DNA of 64,000 nucleotides from JAWKXU01 sp020446465 (GTDB taxonomy: Bacteria; Pseudomonadota; Alphaproteobacteria; Sphingomonadales; Sphingomonadaceae), in NCBI GenBank assembly GCA_041396845.1, contig JAWKXU010000005.1:1-64000 (forward strand), in the 5' to 3' direction. Below the pieces are notes generated by a model, which was given only the letters and a program-made list of their open reading frames with translations, searched no databases and was not told the origin of the DNA. The translations under genes were made by a program, and so were the position numbers. Below, one piece after another: positions 32,187-40,903 of the stretch. Numbering within the stretch: the stretch's first letter is position 1; every line of letters begins with the position of its first letter.

Positions 32187-32926
32187 GCAACGACTGCCTC
32201 ATACCCTTCGCGCTCCAGCTCCAGCGCGAGTTCCGGTCCACCGCTTTTGACGATCCGGCCATCGGCAAGAACATGGACGACATCCGGCTTCACGTAATCG
32301 AGCAGACGTTGGTAATGCGTGATGAGCAACACGGCCTTGTCGGGTTTACGCATGATTGCGTTGATCCCGTCGCCCACGATCCGCAGCGCATCGATATCAA
32401 GGCCCGAATCCGTCTCATCCAGAATGGCAAGTTTCGGGTCGAGAATGCCCATCTGCACCATTTCCGCGCGTTTCTTTTCACCGCCGGAAAAGCCGACATT
32501 CACGTTGCGCTTCAGCATTTCCATATCCATGCGGAGCAAGCCGGCCTTTTCCTTGGCGAGCTTGAGGAACTCACCGCCGGAAAGTTCTGCCTCGCCACGC
32601 TGCTTGCGCTGGGAATTGGCCGCTTCGCGCAAGAACTGCACATTGGAAACACCGGGGATTTCCACCGGATACTGAAAGCCAAGGAATAACCCCGCAGCGG
32701 CGCGTTCGTGCGGGTCCAGCGCCAGCAGATCCTGCCCGTCAAACGTCACCGAACCTTGCGTCACCTCGTATCCGGGCCGACCACCCAGCACATAGGACAA
32801 CGTCGATTTGCCAGCGCCATTTGGCCCCATGATCGCGTGGATTTGCCCCGCCTTGATGGTGAGCGAAAGCCCTTTGAGAATCGGCTTGTCCGCAACTGTG
32901 GCATGAAGGTTTTCAATCTTGAGCAT
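32183..32926 (-). CDS. sufC: Fe-S cluster assembly ATPase SufC
   Basis: 247 aa ABC ATPase. Walker A GPNGAGKST, SufC-type signature FSGGEKKRAEM, Walker B with the SufC feature LAILDETDSGLDIDAL, and switch His in LLITHYQRLLDY. Drives conformational changes of SufBD. First gene after the oppositely transcribed SMR gene, so either read-through from sufB passes that gene or a second promoter lies in 32927-33067. Confidence 0.96.
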   Translation of the reverse strand: MLKIENLHATVADKPILKGLSLTIKAGQIHAIMGPNGAGKSTLSYVLGGRPGYEVTQGSVTFDGQDLLALDPHERAAAGLFLGFQYPVEIPGVSNVQFLREAANSQRKQRGEAELSGGEFLKLAKEKAGLLRMDMEMLKRNVNVGFSGGEKKRAEMVQMGILDPKLAILDETDSGLDIDALRIVGDGINAIMRKPDKAVLLITHYQRLLDYVKPDVVHVLADGRIVKSGGPELALELEREGYEAVVA

Positions 32927-33067
32927 TCACTCTTTCCGTTTTCATCGATTCACAATGGCCAAAGGGGCAGTGGCACGGCCCCACTGTGGCTCATCCGGTT
33001 TCGCTTGCCCGGACCGCAAAACATTGCCACGTCCGTCGATTCCAAAAGAACATTTCAGGAGAGCGGG

Positions 33068-33400
33068 ATGGGCAATGTATCTGGCGGCACGATCGCCTTG
33101 TTTCTGGGCGCAGCTATCTTTCAGGCGGCGGGTGTTTCGATCCTGCCGCTGACCAACGGGATGACCCGGCTCTGGCCGTCGGTGCTTGTCTTTGCCGGCT
33201 ATGCAATCGGCATATATTGCATGGCCAAACTGATCGCATCGGGCATTGATCTGGGCTTCATGGTGCCTGTCATCACTTTGCTGGTCATTGGCGGCGCGAT
33301 CCTGATCGGCATTTTTGCTTATGGCGAAAACCCGTCCATGATCAAACTCGGACTGCTTGGCGGGGCCGCAGTCATGCTGGCGTTCGCCTCGGCCGCCTGA
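33068..33400 (+). CDS. Small multidrug resistance (SMR)-like membrane protein
   Basis: 110 aa, ATG 33068 with AGGAG at 33057-33061. Four hydrophobic helices: IALFLGAAIFQAAGVSILPLT, WPSVLVFAGYAIGIYCMAKLI, GFMVPVITLLVIGGAILIGIFAYG and GLLGGAAVMLAFASA. Size and helix count fit the SMR/EmrE family, though the essential membrane Glu of EmrE is not evident in helix 1. It is transcribed against the suf genes and sits between the DUF559 gene and sufC. Function with the suf system unknown. Confidence 0.7.
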   Translation: MGNVSGGTIALFLGAAIFQAAGVSILPLTNGMTRLWPSVLVFAGYAIGIYCMAKLIASGIDLGFMVPVITLLVIGGAILIGIFAYGENPSMIKLGLLGGAAVMLAFASAA

Positions 33401-33417
33401 GAAAATTATCCGGCGCA

Positions 33418-33918
33418 TCAGCTACGGCGCTCCCGACGCGGGGCGCTGTTACGCTGGTGTTCACGGCGGGCGGCCTGCTTGTCTGCAATACGCATACGCA
33501 TTCCGGCGGTGATCCGCTGGAGCACGGCGTCCATGTTTTCAAGAATGTCGCTCGCCTTGATCCGCATCACCCGGACGCCAACGGTTTCAAGGCTCTTGTC
33601 GCGGCGTTTGGCCAACGCTTCGTTCGCGCCATCCTCATCAATGGCAATCGCCATACCAAGGTTGTGGCAGCCGAAATCGACAATGGCCGAGCCGATGACC
33701 ATGTGCCGCGTAAACTTGTAACGCCCCAGATCGGCCTTTGAGAACCGTTCAGCCAGCGCCTTGTGCGCTTCGGTGGGGAAGCGGCGCATTTCGCGTGCGC
33801 GATCGTGCAGCGCATCGAGCCGCTTTTCCGAAATCTCCCAGCCACGGCCCTTTTTCTTGAGCGCGGGTCCGGTGTCTTCAGATTCGGGACGTAGGGTGAG
33901 GGGTTTACGAGCGGTCAT
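33418..33918 (-). CDS. DUF559 (Vsr-like fold) protein in the suf operon
   Basis: 166 aa. EISEKRLDALHDRAREMRRFPTEAHKALAERFSKADLGRYKFTRHMVIGSAIVDFGCHNLGMAIAIDE then VGVRVMRIKASDILENMDAVLQRI match DUF559, an endonuclease-like fold related to Vsr. The usual D-x-...-E catalytic pattern is partly altered (IVDFGCHNLGMAIAID). ATGA overlap with sufB upstream (33915-33918). Presence in suf operons is a repeated feature of sphingomonads as I recall it; role unknown. Confidence 0.8.
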   Translation of the reverse strand: MTARKPLTLRPESEDTGPALKKKGRGWEISEKRLDALHDRAREMRRFPTEAHKALAERFSKADLGRYKFTRHMVIGSAIVDFGCHNLGMAIAIDEDGANEALAKRRDKSLETVGVRVMRIKASDILENMDAVLQRITAGMRMRIADKQAARREHQRNSAPRRERRS

Positions 33919-35390
33919 CCCACACTCCCTTCCAGAGAAATCGCCAGCAACTTCTGCGCCTCGACGGCAAACTCCATCGGCAATTCCTTCAGGACTTCCT
34001 TTGCAAAGCCATTGACGATGAGAGCCACGGCCTCCTCCTCGTCCAGTCCGCGCTGCATGGCGTAAAACAACTGATCGTCGCTGATCTTGCTGGTGGTTGC
34101 CTCATGCTCGATCTGGGCCGTGGGGTTCTTCACCTCGATATAAGGCACGGTATGCGCGCCGCATTTGTCGCCCAGCAGCAGGCTGTCGCACTGGGTAAAG
34201 TTGCGCACCCCGTCGGCATTGGCACCCACACGCACCAGCCCGCGATACGTGTTGTTCGATTTGCCCGCAGAAATACCCTTGGAAATGATTGTCGAGCGAC
34301 TGCCTTTGCCATTATGAACCATTTTGGTTCCCGTATCCGCCTGCTGATGGTTATTTGTAACCGCGACGGAATAGAACTCGCCCACCGAATCTTCACCGTT
34401 CAGCACGCAACTGGGATATTTCCAGGTAATCGCGCTGCCGGTTTCCACCTGGGTCCAGCTGATCTTGCTGCGCGCGCCCTGGCACAGCCCACGCTTGGTC
34501 ACGAAGTTGTAAATCCCGCCCTTGCCTTCGGCATCGCCCGGATACCAGTTCTGCACCGTGGAATACTTGATTTCCGCGTCTTCCATGGCGACCAGTTCGA
34601 CAACGGCGGCATGAAGCTGGTTTTCATCGCGCTGCGGTGCAGTGCAACCTTCCAGATAGCTGACGTAGCTGCCTTTTTCGGCCACGATCAGCGTGCGTTC
34701 AAACTGCCCCGTATTTTCAGCGTTGATGCGGAAATAAGTCGACAGCTCCATCGGGCAGCGGGTGTTTTCCGGGATGTAGACAAATGTGCCGTCCGAAAAG
34801 ACCGCGCAGTTGAGAGCGGCAAAGTAATTGTCGTGCTGCGGCACCACGCGGCCCAACCACTTTTTCACCAGATCGGGATATTCGCGGATCGCCTCGCTGA
34901 TCGACAGGAAGATAACGCCCGCCTTCTTCAGTTCCTCACGAAACGTGGTAGCGACGGACACCGAATCGAACACGGCATCGACGGCAACCTTGCGTGCGCC
35001 TTCAACTCCGGCCAGCACTTCCTGTTCCGCCAGCGGAATGCCCAGTTTGTCATAGACGGCCTTGATTTCAGGATCGAGTTCATCGAGCGAGGCCAGCGTC
35101 GGTTTCTTCTTGGGCGCGGCGTAATAATACGCGTCCTGATAGTCGATCGGCGGGATATTGAGCTTTGCCCAGTCCGGTTCCGTCATGGTCAGCCAGTGGC
35201 GATAGGCCTTCAGGCGCCATTCCAGCATCCATTCCGGTTCGTTCTTCTTGGCCGAAATGAAGCGCACGGTATCTTCGGACAGGCCTTTTTCCGCAAACTC
35301 CTGTTCGATGTCGGCGGACCAGCCATGTTCATAATCCGCAAGGCGGCTGGCCGCGGCGCGCGCTTCCTTGTCTTTCACCTGCTCGCTCAT
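33915..35390 (-). CDS. sufB: Fe-S cluster assembly protein SufB
   Basis: 491 aa from ATG 35390; the longer reading to 35507 lies in the regulator gene. FISAKKNEPEWMLEWRLKAYRHWL, then the beta-helix core (EKGSYVSYLEGCTAPQRDENQLHAAVVELVA, IYNFVTKRGLC, SKISWTQVETGSAITWKYPSC, NNHQQADTGTKMVHNG) and C-terminal IEHEATTSKISDDQLFYAMQRGLDEEEAVALIVNGF. Scaffold on which clusters form. ATGA overlaps on both sides. Confidence 0.96.
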   Translation of the reverse strand: MSEQVKDKEARAAASRLADYEHGWSADIEQEFAEKGLSEDTVRFISAKKNEPEWMLEWRLKAYRHWLTMTEPDWAKLNIPPIDYQDAYYYAAPKKKPTLASLDELDPEIKAVYDKLGIPLAEQEVLAGVEGARKVAVDAVFDSVSVATTFREELKKAGVIFLSISEAIREYPDLVKKWLGRVVPQHDNYFAALNCAVFSDGTFVYIPENTRCPMELSTYFRINAENTGQFERTLIVAEKGSYVSYLEGCTAPQRDENQLHAAVVELVAMEDAEIKYSTVQNWYPGDAEGKGGIYNFVTKRGLCQGARSKISWTQVETGSAITWKYPSCVLNGEDSVGEFYSVAVTNNHQQADTGTKMVHNGKGSRSTIISKGISAGKSNNTYRGLVRVGANADGVRNFTQCDSLLLGDKCGAHTVPYIEVKNPTAQIEHEATTSKISDDQLFYAMQRGLDEEEAVALIVNGFAKEVLKELPMEFAVEAQKLLAISLEGSVG

Positions 35391-35803
35391 TGCCTTGCCT
35401 CCATCATTGCCAGCCGGGTCAACGGCACTTGCGCGAGCGCGCCGCGCATGGCCTCGTTCACCACCGGCCAGTGCGAGCGGACAGAACAGCAATCTTCCAG
35501 CGCGCAATCGCTGCGCCCGGTGTCAACGCAAGTTGTCAGGGCAATCGGCCCTTCCACCGCCTCGACAATATCGGCGAGCGAAATTGCCGCTGCAGGGCGC
35601 GCCAGTTGCAACCCGCCGCCAGCCCCGCGTGTTGCCCGCAAAAGGCCCGCGCGCGTCAACAGGCTGACGAGCTTCTGCACGGTGGGCGCAGGCAGGTTCG
35701 TTTCCGCAGCCAGTTGCGCTGCCGACACCCGGTCGCCACCACAATGGCGCGCAGCCGCGCTCATCGTCACAACGGCGTAGTCAGCCATACTCGAAAGGCG
35801 CAT
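35387..35803 (-). CDS. Rrf2-type regulator of the SUF operon
   Basis: 138 aa from ATG 35803 (MRLSSMADYAVVTMSAAARH); the longer reading would cover the operator. Winged-helix (VSAAQLAAETNLPAPTVQKLVSLLTRAGLLRATRGAGGGLQLARP) and a cysteine group C92, C100, C105, C106 for an Fe-S cluster, as in IscR/SufR-like 'SUF system regulators'. It presumably senses cluster status and controls its own operon through the palindrome at 35831-35853. First gene of the suf operon; overlaps sufB by ATGA. Confidence 0.88.
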   Translation of the reverse strand: MRLSSMADYAVVTMSAAARHCGGDRVSAAQLAAETNLPAPTVQKLVSLLTRAGLLRATRGAGGGLQLARPAAAISLADIVEAVEGPIALTTCVDTGRSDCALEDCCSVRSHWPVVNEAMRGALAQVPLTRLAMMEARQ

Positions 35804-35830
35804 AAGCCCGTTTCGTCCCTCGCTCGTCAA

Positions 35831-35853
35831 AATTGGACTGATTCGTTCCAATT
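35831..35853. promoter_or_regulatory. Palindromic operator candidate of the suf operon
   Basis: AATTGGA (35831-35837) and TCCAATT (35847-35853), exact complements with a nine-base spacer, 28-50 bp before the regulator start codon. On the minus strand TTGCAT and TACATG with a 17-base spacer lie just upstream and could be the promoter. Probable binding site for the Rrf2-type regulator. Confidence 0.5.
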
Positions 35854-35933
35854 CATGTAGGGATGCAGAACCGCAAATGCAATCGGACATATTGCACTGC
35901 AAAATCGCCCGTCCTGCGGCGCTCTTTGACCTG

Positions 35934-35970
35934 AAAAAAGGGCAGCCCGGCCAATATGGCTGGACTGCCC
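35934..35970 (-). terminator. Rho-independent terminator or attenuator upstream of the suf operon
   Basis: On the minus strand GGGCAG (35970-35965) pairs with CTGCCC (35945-35940), inner GCCA/TGGC stem with loop TAT, then TTTTTT (35939-35934). No minus-strand protein gene ends here, so it closes a small RNA or a long leader. Confidence 0.7.
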
Positions 35971-36134
35971 TGCTAAGTTGAGGAACTCTCAAACGAAACT
36001 GGAAAGTCGCGCATGGAGCCCTTCGGGTCGCAGCGCCATCCTAGCGATTCGCAATCGCAAATGCTTGTATGGAGCCGACACGTTGCGCTTCATCGCACCC
36101 ATTGTGATAAAAGAGACACAGTGCGCCCTGTCGT
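35934..36134 (-). ncRNA. Candidate small RNA between suf operon and pyrD
   Basis: A minus-strand promoter-like pair, TTGACG (36169-36164) and TGTGAT (36146-36141) with a 17-base spacer, would start near 36134; the terminator at 35934-35970 would end a ~200-nt transcript. No open reading frame of note on this strand. The region shows local pairing (GCGATTGCGAATCGC near 36042-36056). No known family recognised. Confidence 0.35.
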
Positions 36135-36214
36135 CGCCGGATCACAAACGGGGCGGATATCCCCGTCAACCCGCCATCGACAGGACCAATTCGCTTTGCC
36201 ATAGGCTGCGGGTG

Positions 36215-37264
36215 ATGCTTTTTTCCCTCGCCCGCCCGCTGATCTATTTGCTTGACCCTGAACGGGCGCACCGGCTCGCCATCACCGCGCTTCGGCTTGG
36301 CGGGACGCGCAAAATTCCAGCCTCCGACCCACGCCTGCAAACCAGTGTGGCGGGAATCACTTTCCCAAATCCGATTGGCATGGCGGCCGGGTTCGACAAG
36401 GATGGCGAAGTGCCAGATGCATTGCTGGGGCTGGGGTTCGGCTTTGTGGAAGCCGGATCAATCACGCCCCTGCCGCAAGCGGGCAATCCGAAACCGCGCC
36501 TTTTCCGACTGACGGAAGATCGCGCCGTCATCAACCGCATGGGCTTCAACAATAGTGGTAGCGAGGCAGCGGCAGCGCGCTTTGCCGCCCGGCAGGGCAA
36601 GTCTGGTGTGGTCGGCATCAATATCGGCGCGAACAAGGATTCGGCTGACCGGGTTGCGGATTATGCCATCATGGCACGGCTGATGGCGCCATTTGCCACA
36701 TATCTCGCCGTCAATGTCAGCAGCCCGAATACGCCCGGCCTGCGCGCCTTGCAGGACGAATCCGCGCTGGCCGCCCTGCTCAATGCTGTCGTGGCGGCAC
36801 GCGATGATGCTTGTCGCGCATCAGCCAAGGCGCCACCCGTATTCCTCAAGGTCGCACCCGATCTGGAGCCTGCAGACATTGATGCCATTGCCCGAATCGC
36901 GATTGAAAAGAGGCTTGGCGCGCTGATCGTTTCCAACACCACGATCAGCCGTCCGCCGCTGCTTTCGGCCCATACAAGCGAGGCCGGCGGCCTTTCCGGC
37001 GCACCGTTACGCGATCTGGCGCAGCAGCGCCTTATCGACTTTCGCAAGGCAACAGGGGGCGCAATCCCGCTGATCGGTGTCGGGGGCATTGCAACGGCAA
37101 ACGACGCCTGGGCGCGAATCCGCGCGGGCGCCAGCCTTGTCCAGCTTTACAGCGCCATGGTCTATGAAGGGCCAGGCCTGCCCCGCCGGATCGCCAAGGG
37201 ACTGGTGCAGCTTATGGAGCGTGATGGCTTTGCAACCATTGCCGAAGCGGTCGGCACCGCATAG
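36215..37264 (+). CDS. pyrD: Dihydroorotate dehydrogenase (quinone)
   Basis: 349 aa from ATG 36215. Class 2 enzyme: N-terminal membrane-association helix (LFSLARPLIYLLDPERAHRL), GITFPNPIGMAAGFDKDGE, PRLFRLTEDRAVINRMGFNN, VNVSSPNTPGLRALQ (catalytic Ser), KVAPDL, SNTTISRP, GLSGAPLRDLA and GVGGIATANDAWARIRAGASLVQLYSAMVYEGP for FMN. Fourth step of pyrimidine synthesis, electrons to quinone. Ten bases separate it from the gamma-glutamyltransferase gene. Confidence 0.96.
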   Translation: MLFSLARPLIYLLDPERAHRLAITALRLGGTRKIPASDPRLQTSVAGITFPNPIGMAAGFDKDGEVPDALLGLGFGFVEAGSITPLPQAGNPKPRLFRLTEDRAVINRMGFNNSGSEAAAARFAARQGKSGVVGINIGANKDSADRVADYAIMARLMAPFATYLAVNVSSPNTPGLRALQDESALAALLNAVVAARDDACRASAKAPPVFLKVAPDLEPADIDAIARIAIEKRLGALIVSNTTISRPPLLSAHTSEAGGLSGAPLRDLAQQRLIDFRKATGGAIPLIGVGGIATANDAWARIRAGASLVQLYSAMVYEGPGLPRRIAKGLVQLMERDGFATIAEAVGTA

Positions 37265-37274
37265 GCTCCCGCCC

Positions 37275-39014
37275 ATGCTGACCACACAACTGCTCCGTCG
37301 CTTTACTGCCTGCCTTTTTACGCCTTTGCTGCTGGCAGGCTGCGCGACAGCCCCGGCTTCTCCGCCAAAAGCCACCACGGCGGTTGCCCATGCAGCACCG
37401 GGAATTGTCAGTGCTGCCGATCCGCGCGCGGCCGAGGCCGGCATTACCATGTTGCGGCAGGGCGGCAGCGCCACGGATGCTGCCATTGCGACGATGGTCG
37501 CGCTCAATGTCGTTGAACCGCAAAGTTCCGGCCTTGGCGGTGGCGGTTTTTTCGTGCGCGGCACATCCCAGGGCGACGTGGTGACGATCGATGGCCGGGA
37601 AACCGCACCCGCAGTGGCATCGCCGCGCTGGTTCCTGAAAGACGACAAGCCCCTGCCCTTTGCAGATGCCGTCATGTCGGGCCTGAGTGTCGGCGTCCCC
37701 GGCAATTTGCGGCTCGCTGCCGATGCCCACCAGAAATACGGAAAGCTGCCATGGGCTGACCTTTTTGCGCCTGCCATTGCCCTTGCGCGCGATGGTTTTC
37801 GTATAAGCCAGCGCCTCCACGCCACGCTTGATAAAAACCGCTCCCGCGCAGCGCGCAACAGCGATGGCCGCGCGATTTATTACGATGCGGCAGGCGAACC
37901 GCTGCCCGTGGGCACTTTGGTAACAAACCCGGCGCTGGCGGATTTCCTGGAAGACATTGCCGAAAAGGGCGCCGATGCCTTTTACACTGGCGCTGCTGCG
38001 GCAACACTGGCGGATAAAGTCGCCAGCGACACGCCCCGCGGTCATGCCATGAGCGTGACGGATGTAGAAGGGTATCAGGCGAAGGAGCGCCCGCCGGTCT
38101 GCGGCACTTATCGCGCATGGCGCATATGCGGAATGGGGCCACCTTCATCGGGCGCGACAACGGTTTTTGCCACACTGAAACAGCTTGAACGCTTCGATCT
38201 TTCGGCAATGGGTTCAACATCGCCTGTCGCCTGGCACCTGATCGCAGAATCCCAGCGGCTCGCTTATGCAGATCGGGCGCGTTACCTTGCCGACCCTGAC
38301 TTTGTCCCTGTGCCGGTAAAAGGGCTGACCGACCCGGCCTATCTCGCAAAACGCAGCGCGCTTATTTCCCCTGTCGATACGATGCAAAGCGTTGAAGCCG
38401 GAACACCGCCAGAGATTTCCCGCAATGACCTGCCCGGCCTTGGCACGGGGCCGGAAGAGAACGGAACATCTCACTTCGTTGCCATCGACAGTGCAGGCAA
38501 TGCCGTCAGCTACACCTCCACGATAGAAGGTCCGTTCGGATCGGGCCTCGTCTGGAACGGCCTGTTCCTCAATAATGAACTGACCGATTTCAGCTTTACG
38601 CCCGATGACAATGGCCGTCCGGTCGCCAACCGGGTGGACGGGGGCAAACGCCCGCGCAGTTCCATGTCACCCACCGTTGCCTATGCCCCAGACGGGCGGC
38701 TCACGATTGCAGTGGGCGCTGCCGGTGGCACGACCATTCCCGCGCAGGTCGTTCGCGCGCTTATCGGCATGATCGACTGGAAGCTGCCGCCCAATCAGGC
38801 TCTTGCACTGCCTGTTATCTTTGCGCCGGGCGATACGATTTACATCGAAAAGGGCAGCGCGTTGGAAGCCATGATTCCCAGTCTGAAAGAACTGGGCCAT
38901 GTGGAAATCGTCGCCTATGATCTCCCGCTCAAAACGAATGCGGCCATGTGGGATGGCACGCGCTGGATCGGCGGTGCAGACCCGCGCAGCGAAGGGGTCA
39001 GCATTGGTGAGTAG
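37275..39014 (+). CDS. ggt: Gamma-glutamyltransferase, lipoprotein-anchored
   Basis: 579 aa. Lipobox LLLAGC (Cys23) suggests membrane anchoring in the periplasm. Family marks: GGSATDAAIATMVALNVVEPQSSGLGGGGF, DGRETAP, SVGVPGNLRLAADAHQKYGKLPW, and the autoprocessing site ENGTSHFVAIDS with catalytic T398. PRSSMSPT and AVGAAGGTTIP complete the small subunit. Cleaves glutathione or gamma-glutamyl peptides. Co-transcribed with pyrD by spacing. Confidence 0.93.
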   Translation: MLTTQLLRRFTACLFTPLLLAGCATAPASPPKATTAVAHAAPGIVSAADPRAAEAGITMLRQGGSATDAAIATMVALNVVEPQSSGLGGGGFFVRGTSQGDVVTIDGRETAPAVASPRWFLKDDKPLPFADAVMSGLSVGVPGNLRLAADAHQKYGKLPWADLFAPAIALARDGFRISQRLHATLDKNRSRAARNSDGRAIYYDAAGEPLPVGTLVTNPALADFLEDIAEKGADAFYTGAAAATLADKVASDTPRGHAMSVTDVEGYQAKERPPVCGTYRAWRICGMGPPSSGATTVFATLKQLERFDLSAMGSTSPVAWHLIAESQRLAYADRARYLADPDFVPVPVKGLTDPAYLAKRSALISPVDTMQSVEAGTPPEISRNDLPGLGTGPEENGTSHFVAIDSAGNAVSYTSTIEGPFGSGLVWNGLFLNNELTDFSFTPDDNGRPVANRVDGGKRPRSSMSPTVAYAPDGRLTIAVGAAGGTTIPAQVVRALIGMIDWKLPPNQALALPVIFAPGDTIYIEKGSALEAMIPSLKELGHVEIVAYDLPLKTNAAMWDGTRWIGGADPRSEGVSIGE

Positions 39015-39081
39015 TGCTTGCTCCACTTGTGTCCCGTCCATAAAAGCTGACAGGTCACGGGCCTGAGGGAGAACGCGCAGC

Positions 39082-40881
39082 GTGCGGATTTCGGATTTCG
39101 ACGCTTCGGCCAATCTTGTCGGCCTGTTCCTCGAAAGGGCAGACTATCGTGGTGATGCACCGTTCCTGTGGGCAAAGCGGGATAGCATCTGGCAGCCGCT
39201 AAGCTGGCAAGATGTCGCCCAATCCGTCTGCATCATGGCGGAAAATCTGCGGGCGATGGGCCTGAATGCAGGCGACCGGGTGCTGCTGGTTTCGGAAAAC
39301 CGCCCGGAATGGTTCATTGCCGACATGGCGATCATGGCCGCCGGGTGCATCACCGTGCCGACATACACCACCAATACCGAGCGCGATCATATGCACATCC
39401 TCGACAATTCGGGTGCGCGCGCAGTCATCGTCGCCAATGAAAGGCTTGCCAAACCGCTTCTGCCCGCAATCCTCAGCACCGGGCAGGCCGAACACCTGAT
39501 TGCGATGGAGCCGCTTCCCACGCTTCAGGCCCCTTTTGCGCAACATCGCTGGGAAGATCTGGTCCGGGGCGACCTTTCCTCTGCACGCAAGGCGGTAGAG
39601 CAGCGGATTGCCGCGCTGACCCGCACCGATATGGCCTGCCTGATCTATACCAGCGGCACCGGCGGTGCGCCGCGCGGTGTGCCACACAGCCACGGCGCCA
39701 TACTGGCCAACGTCGGCAGCGCTGCGCGCGTCATCGCGGATGATTTCGGCTGGGGTGACGAAGTGTTCCTTTCCTTCCTGCCGCTGTCCCATGCCTATGA
39801 ACACACAGCCGGGCAGTTCCTCGCCATGGGGCTTGGCGCACAGACATATTATTGTGAGGGGCTGGAAAAGCTCGCCTCCAATATCGAAGAAACGCGGCCC
39901 ACGATCATGGTTGTCGTCCCGCGCCTGTTCGAAGTGCTGCGGGCGCGGATCATCAAGCAGATTGCCAAGCAGGGCCGGATGGCGAACTACCTGCTCGACA
40001 AGGCGCAGCAGATCAACGCACGCGCCAGAAACGGACGCGTCAGGCTGTTAGACCGTCCTGCCAATTTCGTGCTGGAGCGCACTTTGCGCCCCCGTGTGCG
40101 GGAACGGTTCGGCGGGCAGATCAAGGCTCTGGTTTCAGGTGGCGCGCCGCTCAACCCCGACGTGGGCGGGTTCTTTTCTGCCATGGGCCTTACCCTGCTG
40201 CAAGGATACGGGCAGACCGAAGCCGGCCCCGTCATCAGTTGCAACACGCCAAGCGCGGGGCTGGCAATGGCGACGGTTGGCCCCCCGCTCGACTGGGCAG
40301 AAGTCAGGATTGCCGATGATGGAGAAATCCTTGTCCGCGGCGAAAGCGTGATGCCGGGATACTGGCAAGACCCGTCACACAGCGCGACCGCGCTTCAGGA
40401 TGGCTGGCTCCACACCGGCGACATCGGCCATCTGGACGAAGCCGGACGGCTGGTCATTACCGACCGCAAAAAGGACATGATCGTCAATGACAAGGGCGAC
40501 AATATCGCGCCCCAGAAGATCGAAGGGATGCTGACGCTCCAGCCCGAAATCGCCCAAGCGATGGTGAGCGGCGACAAGCGCCCTTATGTAGTCGGCCTGA
40601 TCGTGCCCGATGCGGAATGGGCGCTGCAATGGGCGCAAGCCAACGACGAAAAGTTCCACATGGATGAATTGCAAGCCCTGCCCGCCTTCCGCAGCGCCGT
40701 GCGTGAGGCAGTGGATCGCGTCAACCGCGACCTTTCAGTGATCGAAAAAGTGCGCCAGATCGCCTTTAGCGACGAACCTTTCACAATCGAAAACGGAGAA
40801 CTGACGCCCAGCCTCAAGATTCGTCGGCATGTCATCCGGGCGCGCTATGGCGAACGGCTGGATGGATTGTATCGCAATTGA
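39082..40881 (+). CDS. AMP-dependent long-chain acyl-CoA synthetase
   Basis: 599 aa, GTG start with GGGAG upstream. ANL-superfamily: P-loop YTSGTGGAPRGV (189-200, with Ala replacing the usual Thr/Lys region), LPLSHAYEHTAGQF, VSGGAPLNPDVGGFFSAMGLTLLQGYGQTEAGPVIS, GWLHTGDIGHLDEAGRLVITDRKKDMIVNDKGDNIAPQKIE. It activates fatty acids to acyl-CoA. Substrate chain length inferred only from the FadD/LACS-like sequence. Confidence 0.9.
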   Translation: MRISDFDASANLVGLFLERADYRGDAPFLWAKRDSIWQPLSWQDVAQSVCIMAENLRAMGLNAGDRVLLVSENRPEWFIADMAIMAAGCITVPTYTTNTERDHMHILDNSGARAVIVANERLAKPLLPAILSTGQAEHLIAMEPLPTLQAPFAQHRWEDLVRGDLSSARKAVEQRIAALTRTDMACLIYTSGTGGAPRGVPHSHGAILANVGSAARVIADDFGWGDEVFLSFLPLSHAYEHTAGQFLAMGLGAQTYYCEGLEKLASNIEETRPTIMVVVPRLFEVLRARIIKQIAKQGRMANYLLDKAQQINARARNGRVRLLDRPANFVLERTLRPRVRERFGGQIKALVSGGAPLNPDVGGFFSAMGLTLLQGYGQTEAGPVISCNTPSAGLAMATVGPPLDWAEVRIADDGEILVRGESVMPGYWQDPSHSATALQDGWLHTGDIGHLDEAGRLVITDRKKDMIVNDKGDNIAPQKIEGMLTLQPEIAQAMVSGDKRPYVVGLIVPDAEWALQWAQANDEKFHMDELQALPAFRSAVREAVDRVNRDLSVIEKVRQIAFSDEPFTIENGELTPSLKIRRHVIRARYGERLDGLYRN

Positions 40882-40903
40882 TGCCGGGTAAGGATACCAC
40901 GCG

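Noticed and set aside
34104..35780. 558-codon open frame on the + strand
   Set aside because: Antisense to sufB and its regulator; no recognisable domain.
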